64,000 nucleotides of DNA, from positions 248,001 to 312,000 of the forward strand of contig NZ_NEVQ01000003.1 in assembly GCF_002261185.1 (NCBI RefSeq), in the 5' to 3' direction. Of this stretch, positions 38,616-47,591 are shown piece by piece. The notes beneath the pieces are model-generated. The model made no database searches. It worked only from the letters and a program-made list of their open reading frames with translations, and was not told where the DNA came from. This DNA is from Bordetella genomosp. 4 (GTDB taxonomy: Bacteria; Pseudomonadota; Gammaproteobacteria; Burkholderiales; Burkholderiaceae_B). Position numbers and translations under genes: made by a program. The first letter of the stretch is position 1, and each line of letters opens with the position of its first letter.

Positions 38616-39665
38616 ATGACTCAAGCACGAGAAAAGATCGTTGTACAGGAAGCGCAATTAACGGAGCTCGGCATCCGAGCCTTCGAAGGGCTCGGATTAC
38701 CCCATCAAGATGCGGTGGATGTGGTTCGGATTCTCGTGCTGGCAGACTTGTTTGGGCTCTCCACCCACGGTTTGTCGCGCATCGAGTCCTATGGTGAACG
38801 CCTGCAGCTGAGCGGGATCAATGCCCGTCCAAATATTCAAGTGACCAGCCCCGCGCCTGGGTTGCGATTGGTGGCCGGGGATAATGCCGTTGGCCCTCTG
38901 GTGGGAATGCATGCGTTGCGGGCTGCCATGCAGGCGGCAGAGCAGTGCGGCGTTGGGATCGCGTTTGCACGGCAGAGTAATCATTTCGGGCCGATTTCGC
39001 CTTATGGCCTGATCGCGGCTGAGGCCGGATTTGCCAGCATCATAGGCAGTAACGCGACCACGACCATAGCCCCATGGGGAGGAACGGATGCCCGCGTGGG
39101 CAATAGTCCGATTGGCTTTGCCGTTCCCAACCCTGGAGGAAACCCTTTCCTGTTGGATATGGCCATGAGTGTTGTCGCCCGAGCGAAGATTCGCAATGCC
39201 CTGAAAGCGGGCGCCGCGATTCCGGATACCTGGGCAACTGATGCCTTCGGTCGGCCGACGACGGATCCTAAGCAGGCGCTAGATGGTTTCCTGCTGCCTA
39301 TCGGCGGACACAAAGGCTACGGCCTCGCGTTGATGGTGGATCTCTTTGCCGGATTGCTGTCCGGCGCGGCCTATCTGACGCACGTGAAATCATGGGTCGA
39401 TGCGCCAGACGAACCGCAGAATTTGGGGCATTTCTTTCTCTTGATTGATGCCAAGAGGCTGGGCTCGACGCAGTGGCTCACGGACAGGATGAATGATTTC
39501 GCCTCCATTTTGCATGACAGTCCTCCTGCAGATGCCGAGAGGCCAGTTATTCAACCGGGCGACATCGAGTTGTCCAGATTGAAAGCGCAACGAGCGGACG
39601 GGATTGCCATCGAGCCAGAGGTGCTGGCGTTATTGCGCAAGCATGCGGGTGAGCTGGCCGCCTGA
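38616..39665 (+). CDS. Ldh2 family malate/lactate/ureidoglycolate-type dehydrogenase
   Basis: A 349-residue NAD(P)-dependent 2-hydroxyacid/2-oxoacid oxidoreductase of the Ldh_2 (MDH2) family. SNHFGPISPYGLIAAEAGF contains the catalytic His; NATTTIAPWGGTDARVGNSPIGFAVP and the late GGHKGYGLALMVDLFAGLLSGA are family marks. The start at 38616 has AGGAA upstream. It likely reduces or oxidises the small acid bound by the flanking Bug proteins. Substrate unknown. Confidence 0.88.
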   Translation: MTQAREKIVVQEAQLTELGIRAFEGLGLPHQDAVDVVRILVLADLFGLSTHGLSRIESYGERLQLSGINARPNIQVTSPAPGLRLVAGDNAVGPLVGMHALRAAMQAAEQCGVGIAFARQSNHFGPISPYGLIAAEAGFASIIGSNATTTIAPWGGTDARVGNSPIGFAVPNPGGNPFLLDMAMSVVARAKIRNALKAGAAIPDTWATDAFGRPTTDPKQALDGFLLPIGGHKGYGLALMVDLFAGLLSGAAYLTHVKSWVDAPDEPQNLGHFFLLIDAKRLGSTQWLTDRMNDFASILHDSPPADAERPVIQPGDIELSRLKAQRADGIAIEPEVLALLRKHAGELAA

Positions 39666-39693
39666 GTGTGGCGGCGTATAGAGGAGACAGGCG

Positions 39694-40671
39694 ATGAAGA
39701 AAAAGAGTCTATGTTTGAACGCGGCTTTAGCCGCAGGGCTGATGATCGTCTCCGGTGCCGCCGTGGCCGATTACCCGGATAAACCCATCCGGATGATAGT
39801 GCCCTACGTCGCGGGCGGTGCCGCCGATATCACCGCGCGAGTGCTAGCCGCACAGATGTCTCTCGAGCTCGGCGGCACGATCGTTGTGGAGAACAAGCCG
39901 GGAGCCAATGGCATGATCGGCACCGATATGGTCGCCAAGTCTGCGCCGGACGGCTATACCTTGCTGCTCGATGCGAGTGGTCCGCTCGTCGTCAACCCTT
40001 CGCTTTACCAAAAAACGCCATACGATCCCGTCAAGGATTTTGCTCCTATCAGTCAGATCACGAGCTACCAGTATGTGCTGGTCGTACCCGAACAGTCGTC
40101 GATTCACGGTCTTGACGAACTTATTGCAGCCGCAAAGGAGAAACCCGGTGCTATGACTTATGGCTCCGCCGGTATCGGTGCCGGCGGGCATTTGGCCGGG
40201 GAACTGTTGGCGATGCAGACCAAGACCGAGCTTTCGCACATTCCCTACAAAGGCAATGCGCAGGCATTGACGGATGTCCTGGGTGGCCAACTTTCTTTCA
40301 CCTTTGATACGGTGGTCACCGCCACGCCCTATCTGCGTACGGGAAAACTGCGCGGCTACGCGGTATCCGGTCCCCACCGGGCAGAAGGGCTTCCCGACAT
40401 TCCCACGATGCAGGAGCTAGGCTACAAGGATTTCGTGGTGACACAGTTTCAAGGCCTCTTGGCGCCGGCCGGTACAGATCCGAAAATCATTGCGAAGCTG
40501 CACGACGCCGCCGTGCGCGCCGCAAAACATCCTGAAGTGGTTCGCAAACTGGCGACCGACGGCGGCAACGAGATCGTCGCAGGAGCGCCCGAAGCGTTCG
40601 CACAGCAGATACGCGAGGATCTGCTGCGCTATCGGCAACTGATTCAAAATGCTCATGTGAAAGCGGAGTAA
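39694..40671 (+). CDS. Bug/TctC family periplasmic binding protein 2
   Basis: A 325-residue Bug protein with a signal peptide cut near AAVA/DYPDKPI (about residue 25). It shows PIRMIVPYVAGGAADITARVLA and ENKPGANGMIGTDMVAKSAPDGYTL, and SAGIGAGGHLAGELL. It is a distinct family member, not a recent duplicate of the one at 37589: the two differ along their whole length. Having two Bug genes flanking a dehydrogenase in one operon suggests two ligands or two stages of sensing and uptake. Confidence 0.93.
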   Translation: MKKKSLCLNAALAAGLMIVSGAAVADYPDKPIRMIVPYVAGGAADITARVLAAQMSLELGGTIVVENKPGANGMIGTDMVAKSAPDGYTLLLDASGPLVVNPSLYQKTPYDPVKDFAPISQITSYQYVLVVPEQSSIHGLDELIAAAKEKPGAMTYGSAGIGAGGHLAGELLAMQTKTELSHIPYKGNAQALTDVLGGQLSFTFDTVVTATPYLRTGKLRGYAVSGPHRAEGLPDIPTMQELGYKDFVVTQFQGLLAPAGTDPKIIAKLHDAAVRAAKHPEVVRKLATDGGNEIVAGAPEAFAQQIREDLLRYRQLIQNAHVKAE

Positions 40672-40674
40672 ACG

Positions 40675-41445
40675 ATGTATCAGATCGATATTCTTGTGCA
40701 GGGATACCCCGGTCGTGCCGTCTGCCACGGTGGACTGGGTTGGAGCACCAGCACGTTATTGCGCGCAGCGGATCGCAAGATCCTGGTTGATGTGGGGGCC
40801 TTCGGTGTGCGCCATCTGCTCAACAAGCAATTGCATGCTTGTGGTGTCGATGCGTCAGAGATCACGGATGTGGTGCTGACGCACGCCCATTACGATCACG
40901 CTGTGAATTTCACGCTTTTCCCCAATGCCACCGTTTGGATCGGGGAACGGGAACTCGACTGGGCATCAAAACAACCTCCCGGTTTCAATCCCTTGCCCGA
41001 ACTGTATGTGCGAGAGCTGACACAGTTGGCCCGCGTCAAGCGCCTGCATCACAACGAAACGTTTATCCCCGGCATTACAGCGATCGCCGCGCCGGGGCAT
41101 ACCCCGGGGCACCTCCTGTTTTATGTGGAAGACGAACGCCAGCCCGTGCTGTTTACCGGAGACGCAGCAAAGAATCGCGCGGAGTTGATATCCGGCCTTG
41201 TCGTGGATACAGGGGACGTCGCAGCGAGTCAAGCAAGCGTGGAACAGATCTGGACGCTGTGGCGCCGTCGGCCTAATACGTTGCTCGTGCCGGGGCATGA
41301 TGTGGGAATGGTTTTGAATGATCAGGGCATGCCCGAATACGTGAGTGAACGCCACGCAGCCATTAACGCGTGGTTCGGTGATGATCTGGAACCTATGCAG
41401 ATCGATCTTTGCTGTCAGCCGCGATTACAACGATTTTCCGTTTGA
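40675..41445 (+). CDS. Metallo-beta-lactamase-fold hydrolase
   Basis: A 256-residue cytoplasmic MBL-fold enzyme. THAHYDH (about residues 67-73) gives the HxHxDH metal site; further ligands are in GHTPGH and FTGDAAKN, and a late PGHD. This domain hydrolyses thioesters, lactones and similar bonds in other family members. It begins 3 bp after the second Bug gene, so it belongs to the same operon; perhaps it opens a lactone or thioester of the transported acid (guess). Confidence 0.87.
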   Translation: MYQIDILVQGYPGRAVCHGGLGWSTSTLLRAADRKILVDVGAFGVRHLLNKQLHACGVDASEITDVVLTHAHYDHAVNFTLFPNATVWIGERELDWASKQPPGFNPLPELYVRELTQLARVKRLHHNETFIPGITAIAAPGHTPGHLLFYVEDERQPVLFTGDAAKNRAELISGLVVDTGDVAASQASVEQIWTLWRRRPNTLLVPGHDVGMVLNDQGMPEYVSERHAAINAWFGDDLEPMQIDLCCQPRLQRFSV

Positions 41446-41468
41446 ATTATCACTTGGCATTTTTCTCT

Positions 41469-42209
41469 ATGACTATTGATCCGAATGTCGTTTCTTCCTT
41501 CACCCCTACCGGCCGTTTACGCGCGTCTATCAATCTCGGTAATCCCATTCTCGCGAATCGAAATGCGGCGGGTGAGCCGGTGGGCGTGTCTGTAGACCTC
41601 GCTGGTGCGTTTGCCCGGAGTCTCGGCGTGGAGCTGGAGCTGGTGGTGCTTGATAGCGCCGGCAAATCGGTAGATACGGTGACAGAAGATCGAGCCGATA
41701 TCGGTTTTTTTGCCATCGATCCGAAACGTGCGGCGGGGATATGCTTTACCGATGCCTATGTGCTGATCGAGGGGGCCTATCTGGTCCGTGATGACTCGCC
41801 GTTACGGCACATGGACGAGGTCGATCGCGCGGGACATCGTGTGACGGTAGGCCAAGGCAGTGCCTACGATCTGTTCTTGTCTCGCGAATTAAAGCACGCG
41901 TCTATCACGCGGGCAGCGACTTCTCCGACCGTTGTGGCAACCTTTTTGGCTGATGGGACCGAGGTGGCAGCCGGGGTCAAGCAACAACTTGAGTCGGATG
42001 CGCGCCACTATGGCGGATTGCGTTTGCTTGAAGGAAGCTTTATGACCATTCGCCAAGCGATGGGGCTGCCGCGCGGACGAGGAGAGGACGCTGCAAAAGT
42101 GCTGGCGAGCTTTGTCGAAGAAATGAAGCGCAGTGGATTTGTTGAGGATGCGCTGAAACGTCATGGCATACAGGGGGCAGCTGTGGCCCCAACTGCGGCC
42201 TTGGCCTGA
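41469..42209 (+). CDS. Solute-binding-like protein (SBP_bac_3) without signal peptide
   Basis: A 246-residue protein resembling amino-acid ABC binding proteins: GRLRASINLGNPILANRNAAGEPVGVSVDLAGAFARSLGVELELV, then ADIGFFAIDPKRAAGICFTDAYVLIEGAYLVR. The ATG at 41469 gives no signal peptide, and the segment upstream overlaps the hydrolase gene. It may therefore be cytoplasmic, acting as a sensor or ligand carrier rather than a periplasmic receptor. No permease or ATPase genes are adjacent. It is the last gene of the LysR-flanked operon. Confidence 0.8.
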   Translation: MTIDPNVVSSFTPTGRLRASINLGNPILANRNAAGEPVGVSVDLAGAFARSLGVELELVVLDSAGKSVDTVTEDRADIGFFAIDPKRAAGICFTDAYVLIEGAYLVRDDSPLRHMDEVDRAGHRVTVGQGSAYDLFLSRELKHASITRAATSPTVVATFLADGTEVAAGVKQQLESDARHYGGLRLLEGSFMTIRQAMGLPRGRGEDAAKVLASFVEEMKRSGFVEDALKRHGIQGAAVAPTAALA

Positions 42210-42276
42210 GTCCGATGTCATCAGGCCATCTACGTTCAGTAGACGGACTGATGACGTTGCGATGTTTCCTCAGGCC

Positions 42277-43560
42277 TTAGGCCCGCATTCCCGCAAAAAC
42301 TGCCTCGGCTGCGTCCAACGTCGCGTCGATCACTGCGTCATCATGCGTGGCCGAGACAAAACCGGCCTCAAAGGCCGACGGCGCAAAATGCACGCCACGA
42401 TCCAGCATGGCGTGGAAGAAATGCTTGAACGCTTCGCCGTCGCTGGCGGAAACCTCGGTGAACGAGGCGGGGACAGTCTCTCGGAAATACAGGCCGAACA
42501 TGCCGCCCACAGAGTCGGCCGAGAAAGTGATATTCGCAGCTTGGGCGCGCTGGCGCAGGCCGTCGACCAGGCGCGTCGTCTGGGTTGCCAGGCGATCATA
42601 GAAACCCGGCTCGCCAATCAGGCGCAAGGTGGCCAGACCAGCGGCGACCGCGACAGGGTTGCCCGACAGGGTGCCTGCCTGGTAGACGGCGCCCAGCGGA
42701 GCCAGATGTTCCATCAGGTCGGCGCGGCCGCCCAAGGCACCGACGGGCATGCCGCCACCAATGACTTTGGCCAAGGTCGTCAGATCGGGTTTGATGCCGG
42801 TCAGACCCTGGACGCCTTGGGGGCCCACACGAAAACCTGTCATGACTTCATCGAAAATCAGAACGGCGCCATGTCGCGTGCACAGATCCCGCAGGCCCTG
42901 CAGGAAGCCATCGGCAGGTTTGATCAGGTTCATGTTGCCGGCGACAGGTTCTACGATGACGCAGGCAATGTCGGTGCCGTGTTGGGTAAATGCGGCTTCG
43001 ACGGCAGTGAGGTTGTTGTATTCCAGAGTCAGCGTGTGCGAGACAAACTCAGGCGGCACGCCAGCAGAACTGGGATTGCCCAGCGTCAACAAGCCCGAGC
43101 CGGCTTTGACCAGCAGGCTGTCTGAATGGCCGTGATAACAGCCCTCGAATTTGACGATCTTGGCACGGCCGGTTGCGCCGCGAGCCAGGCGGATAGCCGT
43201 CATCGTGGCCTCGGTACCCGAGCTCACCAGGCGGACTCTGTCCAGAGACGGCAGGCGTTCGATCAAGGTTTCGGCCAGCTCGATCTCGGCCTGGGTCGGT
43301 GCGCCGAACGACAAACCCCCTAGCGCAGCTTCGCGCACGGCTTCGACGACTTCGGGATGGGCGTGGCCCAGGATGGCCGGCCCCCAGGAACCGACGTAGT
43401 CGATGTAACGGGTGTCTTCCTCGTCCCACACATAGGGCCCTTGGGCGCGCTTGATAAAGCGCGGTGTGCCGCCCACCGAGCGGAAGGCGCGTACGGGTGA
43501 GTTGACGCCGCCAGGAATGCTGCGGCACGCACGATCAAAAAGTTGGGCGTTGGTGGACAT
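42277..43560 (-). CDS. hemL: Glutamate-1-semialdehyde 2,1-aminomutase
   Basis: HemL turns glutamate-1-semialdehyde into 5-aminolevulinate for haem. The 427-residue PLP enzyme has the opening [22 protein letters not shown], the PLP Asp in [12 protein letters not shown] and the PLP Lys in [19 protein letters not shown] (about residue 265). The start at 43560 is the standard family start. A terminator-like hairpin with a T run lies only 14 bp upstream of the ATG on the same strand. Confidence 0.96.
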   Translation of the reverse strand: MSTNAQLFDRACRSIPGGVNSPVRAFRSVGGTPRFIKRAQGPYVWDEEDTRYIDYVGSWGPAILGHAHPEVVEAVREAALGGLSFGAPTQAEIELAETLIERLPSLDRVRLVSSGTEATMTAIRLARGATGRAKIVKFEGCYHGHSDSLLVKAGSGLLTLGNPSSAGVPPEFVSHTLTLEYNNLTAVEAAFTQHGTDIACVIVEPVAGNMNLIKPADGFLQGLRDLCTRHGAVLIFDEVMTGFRVGPQGVQGLTGIKPDLTTLAKVIGGGMPVGALGGRADLMEHLAPLGAVYQAGTLSGNPVAVAAGLATLRLIGEPGFYDRLATQTTRLVDGLRQRAQAANITFSADSVGGMFGLYFRETVPASFTEVSASDGEAFKHFFHAMLDRGVHFAPSAFEAGFVSATHDDAVIDATLDAAEAVFAGMRA

Positions 43561-43573
43561 AATGTTCTTGAGG

Positions 43574-43597
43574 AAAAAAGCGACGCGTCTACGTCGC
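43574..43597 (-). terminator. Intrinsic terminator-like hairpin in front of hemL
   Basis: Read on the minus strand, GCGACG-TAGACG-CGTCGC is followed by TTTTTT (43579-43574). It would end the thiDE transcript, but it stands so near the hemL start that hemL mRNA beginning upstream must pass through it, so it might also act as an attenuator. Confidence 0.65.
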
Positions 43598-43760
43598 GGC
43601 ATGATGATGGGCTGGTTCAGCCTTTAGGATATACCCAATGGGATATTTCCATGCGCGATGCCCCGGGACTGGCCGGCAAGGCGGACCAGGTGTCCATGAC
43701 GGCTCGTACGGCAGCGAGGCTGACCAGGCGGAACGCATGTCATCCTCTTGCTGCGGGTCA

Positions 43761-44456
43761 TCAGGCGCTGAACGGCGCAGCGCAGGTTTGGGCTGCCGCC
43801 TTGATATCAGGAGCCTCGAACAGCCCCGTGATCACCGCGATACTGTCTGCTCCCGCCTGGGCCACCTGAGGTGCCAGGGCAGGGGTGATGCCACCGATAG
43901 CGACTACAGCAGCGCGCGCCACGGTTGTTGCCGAGGACGCCGTCGCTGCGGTCACCGGTTCGCGATCCGCGGCATGACGTATCGCCAATTCACGAGCCTG
44001 TGCGAGCAGGCTCAAAGGCGCTTGCACTGCTTGTGGCTTGGTGGGCGAGGAAAACACCGCGCCAAACGCGATGTAATCCGCACCCGCATCGAGCAACTGA
44101 CGCGCCCGATCCAATTCGTTGTAGCAGGACGCGCCCAGGATCAGGTCGGGCCCGGCATCCGCACGCGCCTGCGCCAGATCACCGTCGTCACGGCCCAGGT
44201 GTGCGCCATCGGCGCCGACTTCCAGGGCCAGACGCCAATGGTCATTGATCAAAAATACGACGCCGAGCGCGCGGCATAGCGGCGCCAGTGCGCGAGCCTG
44301 AGCCGCACGCTGTTCAGGGGTGGCGTTCTTGCGCCGCAGTTGCAGGGCACGCATGCCGCCCTCGGCAGCGGCGCGCACGGCATCCAGCAATCGATCCGTG
44401 TCGTCCCATTCAGGGGTAACACCGTAGAGTCCCGACGGAAAGCGTAATGTGGTCAT
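43761..44456 (-). CDS. thiE: Thiamine-phosphate synthase
   Basis: ThiE couples HMP-pyrophosphate to the thiazole phosphate. The 231-residue TIM-barrel protein has LQLRRKNAT, FLINDHWRLALEVGADGAHLGRDD (diphosphate/metal site), GASCYNELDRARQLLDAGADYIAFGAVFSSPTK and VAIGGI. A short Ala/Thr-rich insertion near residue 170 lengthens it slightly. It overlaps thiD by ATGA. Length and active-site residues indicate an active enzyme. Confidence 0.93.
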   Translation of the reverse strand: MTTLRFPSGLYGVTPEWDDTDRLLDAVRAAAEGGMRALQLRRKNATPEQRAAQARALAPLCRALGVVFLINDHWRLALEVGADGAHLGRDDGDLAQARADAGPDLILGASCYNELDRARQLLDAGADYIAFGAVFSSPTKPQAVQAPLSLLAQARELAIRHAADREPVTAATASSATTVARAAVVAIGGITPALAPQVAQAGADSIAVITGLFEAPDIKAAAQTCAAPFSA

Positions 44457-45262
44457 GGGGTGCCTATCCGATTTGGAATCCGCCGGCCCATTCCCGCCAG
44501 GAAGGCGGCTGCCAGGGCCTGGTCGGCGTGGTGCAGGGCTTGTTCGACCGCCTTGGGCATGTCCAGCCCCTGTGCCAGCATGGCGGCAGCTGCCGCGGCA
44601 GCGACGCCGCCTGTGTCGGCATTGCGCTCAGGAGGCGCCTGCCATGGCAATGTGACGGTTTGTCCTTCGGGGCCCAGCAGTACATTGCCATGATGTCCGG
44701 GACGCACGGGAGCGCCCAGCACCAGCGCCCACTGCGCGCCGCCTGCGACCAGCGCGTGCATGGGGCTGGGCGCGTCGCCGATGTTGATTTCGCCATCCGC
44801 ATGCCATTGCGCCAGGCGCATGTGCTCGACCACCACCAGGTCGGTTTGAGGCAGCACCAGCTCCAGGGTGGCGGCCAGCAGGTCTTGCGCGTCGTCCTCG
44901 GCGGCCACGTCCTGGGCCGGCAAACCGCGTTGGCCCAGGTGCAGCACCAGCGGCACCTGGCTATAGTCTGCGGCGATCTGCGCCACCACGCTGGCCGTCT
45001 CGGCACTGTAAAGTCCACCGACTTTAATCGCTTGTACCGGCATGTCTTCGAGGAGGCAGCGCGCTTGGTCGTCGAGCAATTCGGGTGAAATCGGCTGGAT
45101 GTCTTCGATTCCGGCAGTATCCTGCACGGTAAGGGCCGTCGCCGCGGCCAGCCCGTGGCAGCCCAGGCGGGCACTGGTCACGGCGTCGGCGGGGAGTCCG
45201 TCGGCGCCAGAGGGGTCAACCGGCCCGAAAATCAGGATGAGAGGGGGAGTCACAGAGGTCAA
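44453..45262 (-). CDS. thiD: Hydroxymethylpyrimidine/phosphomethylpyrimidine kinase
   Basis: ThiD phosphorylates HMP twice for thiamine synthesis. It is a ribokinase-fold kinase with ILIFGPVDPSGADGLPADAVTSARLGCHG near the N-terminus, the DPSGADG form replacing the usual DSGGGAG. Its C-terminus carries NADTGGVAAAAAAAMLAQG as the anion hole. No ATG fits: TTG at 45262 or GTG at 45253 are the likely starts; an ATG at 45346 would add an unlikely leader. The enzyme is of the short betaproteobacterial type. No TPP riboswitch was found upstream. Confidence 0.85.
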   Translation of the reverse strand: MTSVTPPLILIFGPVDPSGADGLPADAVTSARLGCHGLAAATALTVQDTAGIEDIQPISPELLDDQARCLLEDMPVQAIKVGGLYSAETASVVAQIAADYSQVPLVLHLGQRGLPAQDVAAEDDAQDLLAATLELVLPQTDLVVVEHMRLAQWHADGEINIGDAPSPMHALVAGGAQWALVLGAPVRPGHHGNVLLGPEGQTVTLPWQAPPERNADTGGVAAAAAAAMLAQGLDMPKAVEQALHHADQALAAAFLAGMGRRIPNRIGTP

Positions 45263-45422
45263 ATGCTGCGTGAAAGACGGGATTTTGTCCGATCGCACGA
45301 CGGCAAATCGGGCAACCCCTATTGGGTTTCGGTAAGATTGCCCCATTCTAATGGATGCGGCTTACGCTTTGCCCGTCGCGGGCGCGTCGGCCGCCAATTG
45401 ATGTAACAGAGAAAAGAGAACT

Positions 45423-45587
45423 ATGCGTACTTGGATGTGTTTAATTTGTGGCTGGGTATACGATGAAGAATCTGGCTTGCCAGAAGAAGGCATTGCGCCA
45501 GGCACCCGCTGGGAAGACGTCCCGCCGAATTGGGTCTGTCCCGAGTGCGGCGCCCGGAAAGAAGACTTTGAATTGATGGAAATCTGA
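45423..45587 (+). CDS. Rubredoxin
   Basis: A 54-residue iron protein: MRTWMCLICGWVYDEESGLPEEG..., then WVCPECGARKEDFELMEI. The four cysteines in CxxC (6 and 9) and CPxC (39 and 42) bind one iron; the spacing matches bacterial rubredoxins, which carry single electrons. The start at 45423 follows AGAGAA. It diverges from thiD and precedes algH by about 50 bp, an order common in Burkholderiales. Its redox partner is not indicated. Confidence 0.93.
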   Translation: MRTWMCLICGWVYDEESGLPEEGIAPGTRWEDVPPNWVCPECGARKEDFELMEI

Positions 45588-45636
45588 ACGTGCGGGCAGC
45601 CCGGCTGTCCCCGTCCAGCCCCAACAAGGGGGTGTT

Positions 45637-46251
45637 ATGACCGACGAGCACTACGATACGCATGCTGATGGCGCGGACGACGATACGTCCCAGGCACCGG
45701 CCACCGATTTTTCCAACCAGTTCCTGATCGCCATGCCGCAGATGGTCGAGGGTAATCTGGCTGGGTCGGTCATCTATATTTGCGAGCATACCCAGCGCGG
45801 GGCGCTGGGATTGGTGATCAATCGCCCTACGGACCTGACTTTGTCCGGTTTGTTCGAGCGTATTGACCTGAAACTCGAAATCCAGCCGGTGAACGATACG
45901 CCGGTCTTCTTTGGCGGCCCGGTGCAGACAGATCGCGGATTTGTCCTGCATGCGCCTGCCGGGGACTACAGCTCGAGCATCAAGATGGGCGACCTGGCCC
46001 TGACGACCTCGCGTGATGTGCTGCAAGCTGTTGCCGATGGTAACGGACCGGCGCGCATCCTGGTGACACTCGGTTATGCCGGGTGGGGCGCTGGCCAACT
46101 CGAAAGCGAAATGGCCCAGAATGCCTGGCTGAGCGTGGGCGCAGATGCCAAAGTCATCTTCGATGTCCCGCCCGAAGACCGCTACCCCGCGGCGCTGAAA
46201 CTGCTGGGCGTAGACCCCGTCATGCTGTCCGGCGGTGCGGGGCATGCCTGA
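45637..46251 (+). CDS. YqgE/AlgH family protein
   Basis: A 204-residue soluble protein of the UPF0301 family. The family core FSNQFLIAMPQMVEGNLAGSVIYICEHTQRGALGLVINRPTDLTL begins near residue 26 and is followed by VFFGGPVQTDRGFVLH and VTLGYAGWGAGQLESE. An acidic tail of about 25 residues precedes the core. Biochemical function is not settled; AlgH is named from alginate regulation in Pseudomonas. The stop overlaps the ruvX start. Confidence 0.92.
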   Translation: MTDEHYDTHADGADDDTSQAPATDFSNQFLIAMPQMVEGNLAGSVIYICEHTQRGALGLVINRPTDLTLSGLFERIDLKLEIQPVNDTPVFFGGPVQTDRGFVLHAPAGDYSSSIKMGDLALTTSRDVLQAVADGNGPARILVTLGYAGWGAGQLESEMAQNAWLSVGADAKVIFDVPPEDRYPAALKLLGVDPVMLSGGAGHA

Positions 46252-46639
46252 GGAAACCCTGCTGGCCTTCGACTTCGGAGAAAAGAAAATAGGTATCGCC
46301 ATCGGGAACACCTTGACCCGGCAAGCACGGCCGCTCGAAATCATTTTCTCCGAAGTGCGCGATGCCCGATTTGGGCGCATTGCCCAATTGCTCGAGGAAT
46401 GGCAGCCCCAACGCGTGATCGTGGGGTTGGCATTGGCCTCTGACGGCGGGGAACAGCCCGCCACCGCCCGCTGCCGGCGTTTTGCCAATCAGCTCCACGG
46501 CCGTTTCGGCTTGACAGTGGAGCTTGTCGACGAGCGTGGCTCCAGCATGGAGGCCCAGCAATTACTGGGCACGAACGAGCCCGACGACGCGATGGCCGCC
46601 TCGGTCATCCTGCAACGCTATCTAGATGCCTTGCCTTGA
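46244..46639 (+). CDS. ruvX: Holliday-junction resolvase-like / pre-16S rRNA nuclease YqgF
   Basis: A 131-residue RNase H-fold protein. LLAFDFGEKKIGIAIGN (near residues 6-22) holds the first catalytic Asp; VELVDERGSSMEA and DDAMAASVILQRYL hold the other acidic residues. The family processes the 5' end of 16S rRNA. The start at 46244 overlaps the YqgE stop by 8 bp. In related genomes pyrR and pyrB follow; here plsC follows. Confidence 0.92.
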   Translation: MPEETLLAFDFGEKKIGIAIGNTLTRQARPLEIIFSEVRDARFGRIAQLLEEWQPQRVIVGLALASDGGEQPATARCRRFANQLHGRFGLTVELVDERGSSMEAQQLLGTNEPDDAMAASVILQRYLDALP

Positions 46640-46684
46640 CCACTATCCGCTCGTACAGCGAGGCGTTGCCCCTACTGTAATGAG

Positions 46685-47521
46685 ATGCCAGCAAGCAATC
46701 ACAGGTATGATGCTGGCCGGCCGCCAGTCCGCCCCGTGGGAGGGCGCGACGATGGCCTGGGAGTCCTGAACTTGTCTTTGCTCAAGTTTCCACGCATCGT
46801 TCTGCGTCTGATCCTCGTGGTGCTGTGGATCATTTTTGGCTTGCTCTGCGTAGGCCTTGTCTATCCCTTTCTGGGTTTGTCTGCGCGTGCGCGGCTAAAT
46901 CGCTTCTGGTCTCGCTGGCTGATGTCGTTTTGCGGCATTCGCGTGGTTGTCAGCGGTCAGCCCCTGCTGACCGGCGCGGTTCTGTGGGTCGCCAACCACG
47001 TATCCTGGATCGACATCTTCGTCGTCAACTCCGTTCGCGCCACCTCGTTCGTGGCCAAAAGCGAGATCCGCAGCTGGCCTGTCATAGGTTGGCTCGCTGC
47101 AGGCGCCGGCACCCTGTTCATCGAACGAGGCCAACGCCATGCCGTGCACGCCGTCGGCGAAGCCGTCCAGGCGCGCTTTCAACAAGGCGAGGCCGTCGGC
47201 TTATTCCCCGAAGGCACCACCAGCGAAGGCGACACCGTACGTCCCTTCCACGCCAGCCTTTTCGAGCCTGCCCGCGTAGCCTGTATCCCGATCCAGCCCG
47301 TCGTCCTGCGTTTTCTGCAACACGGTCAGCGCAGTCCCTTGGCCGCCTTCGTCGGCGAAGAAACCCTCGCCACCAACCTCTGGCGCGTCCTGGGGGCCAC
47401 AGGCCTCTCGGTCGAAGTCGAATTCGTCGCCCCGCTGGCCACGCAAAGTCCTGACGGTACTCCCGTCACCCGATTGGAAATCTCCAAACACGCCCGTTCC
47501 GCCATCGCCGACCGCTTATAA
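46685..47521 (+). CDS. plsC: 1-acyl-sn-glycerol-3-phosphate acyltransferase
   Basis: PlsC adds the second acyl chain in phosphatidic acid synthesis at the inner membrane. The 278-residue protein has a hydrophobic N-terminal anchor (about residues 35-62), NHVSWID (catalytic NHx4D, near residue 101), FIERG and FPEGTTS. The true start may be later than the ATG at 46685, since residues 1-30 are polar and unlike homologues. It stands alone between ruvX and the convergent apaH. Confidence 0.9.
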   Translation: MPASNHRYDAGRPPVRPVGGRDDGLGVLNLSLLKFPRIVLRLILVVLWIIFGLLCVGLVYPFLGLSARARLNRFWSRWLMSFCGIRVVVSGQPLLTGAVLWVANHVSWIDIFVVNSVRATSFVAKSEIRSWPVIGWLAAGAGTLFIERGQRHAVHAVGEAVQARFQQGEAVGLFPEGTTSEGDTVRPFHASLFEPARVACIPIQPVVLRFLQHGQRSPLAAFVGEETLATNLWRVLGATGLSVEVEFVAPLATQSPDGTPVTRLEISKHARSAIADRL

Positions 47522-47591
47522 CTGCGGGCGAGACCCCGTCCCTGCTCGGCGCCGAAGAACTCACCCTCCGTCCGACGAGCCCCCACCGGGG

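Noticed and set aside
45263-45422. Possible TPP riboswitch before thiD
   Set aside because: The CUGAGA and ACCUGA-type core motifs are missing on the thiD strand.
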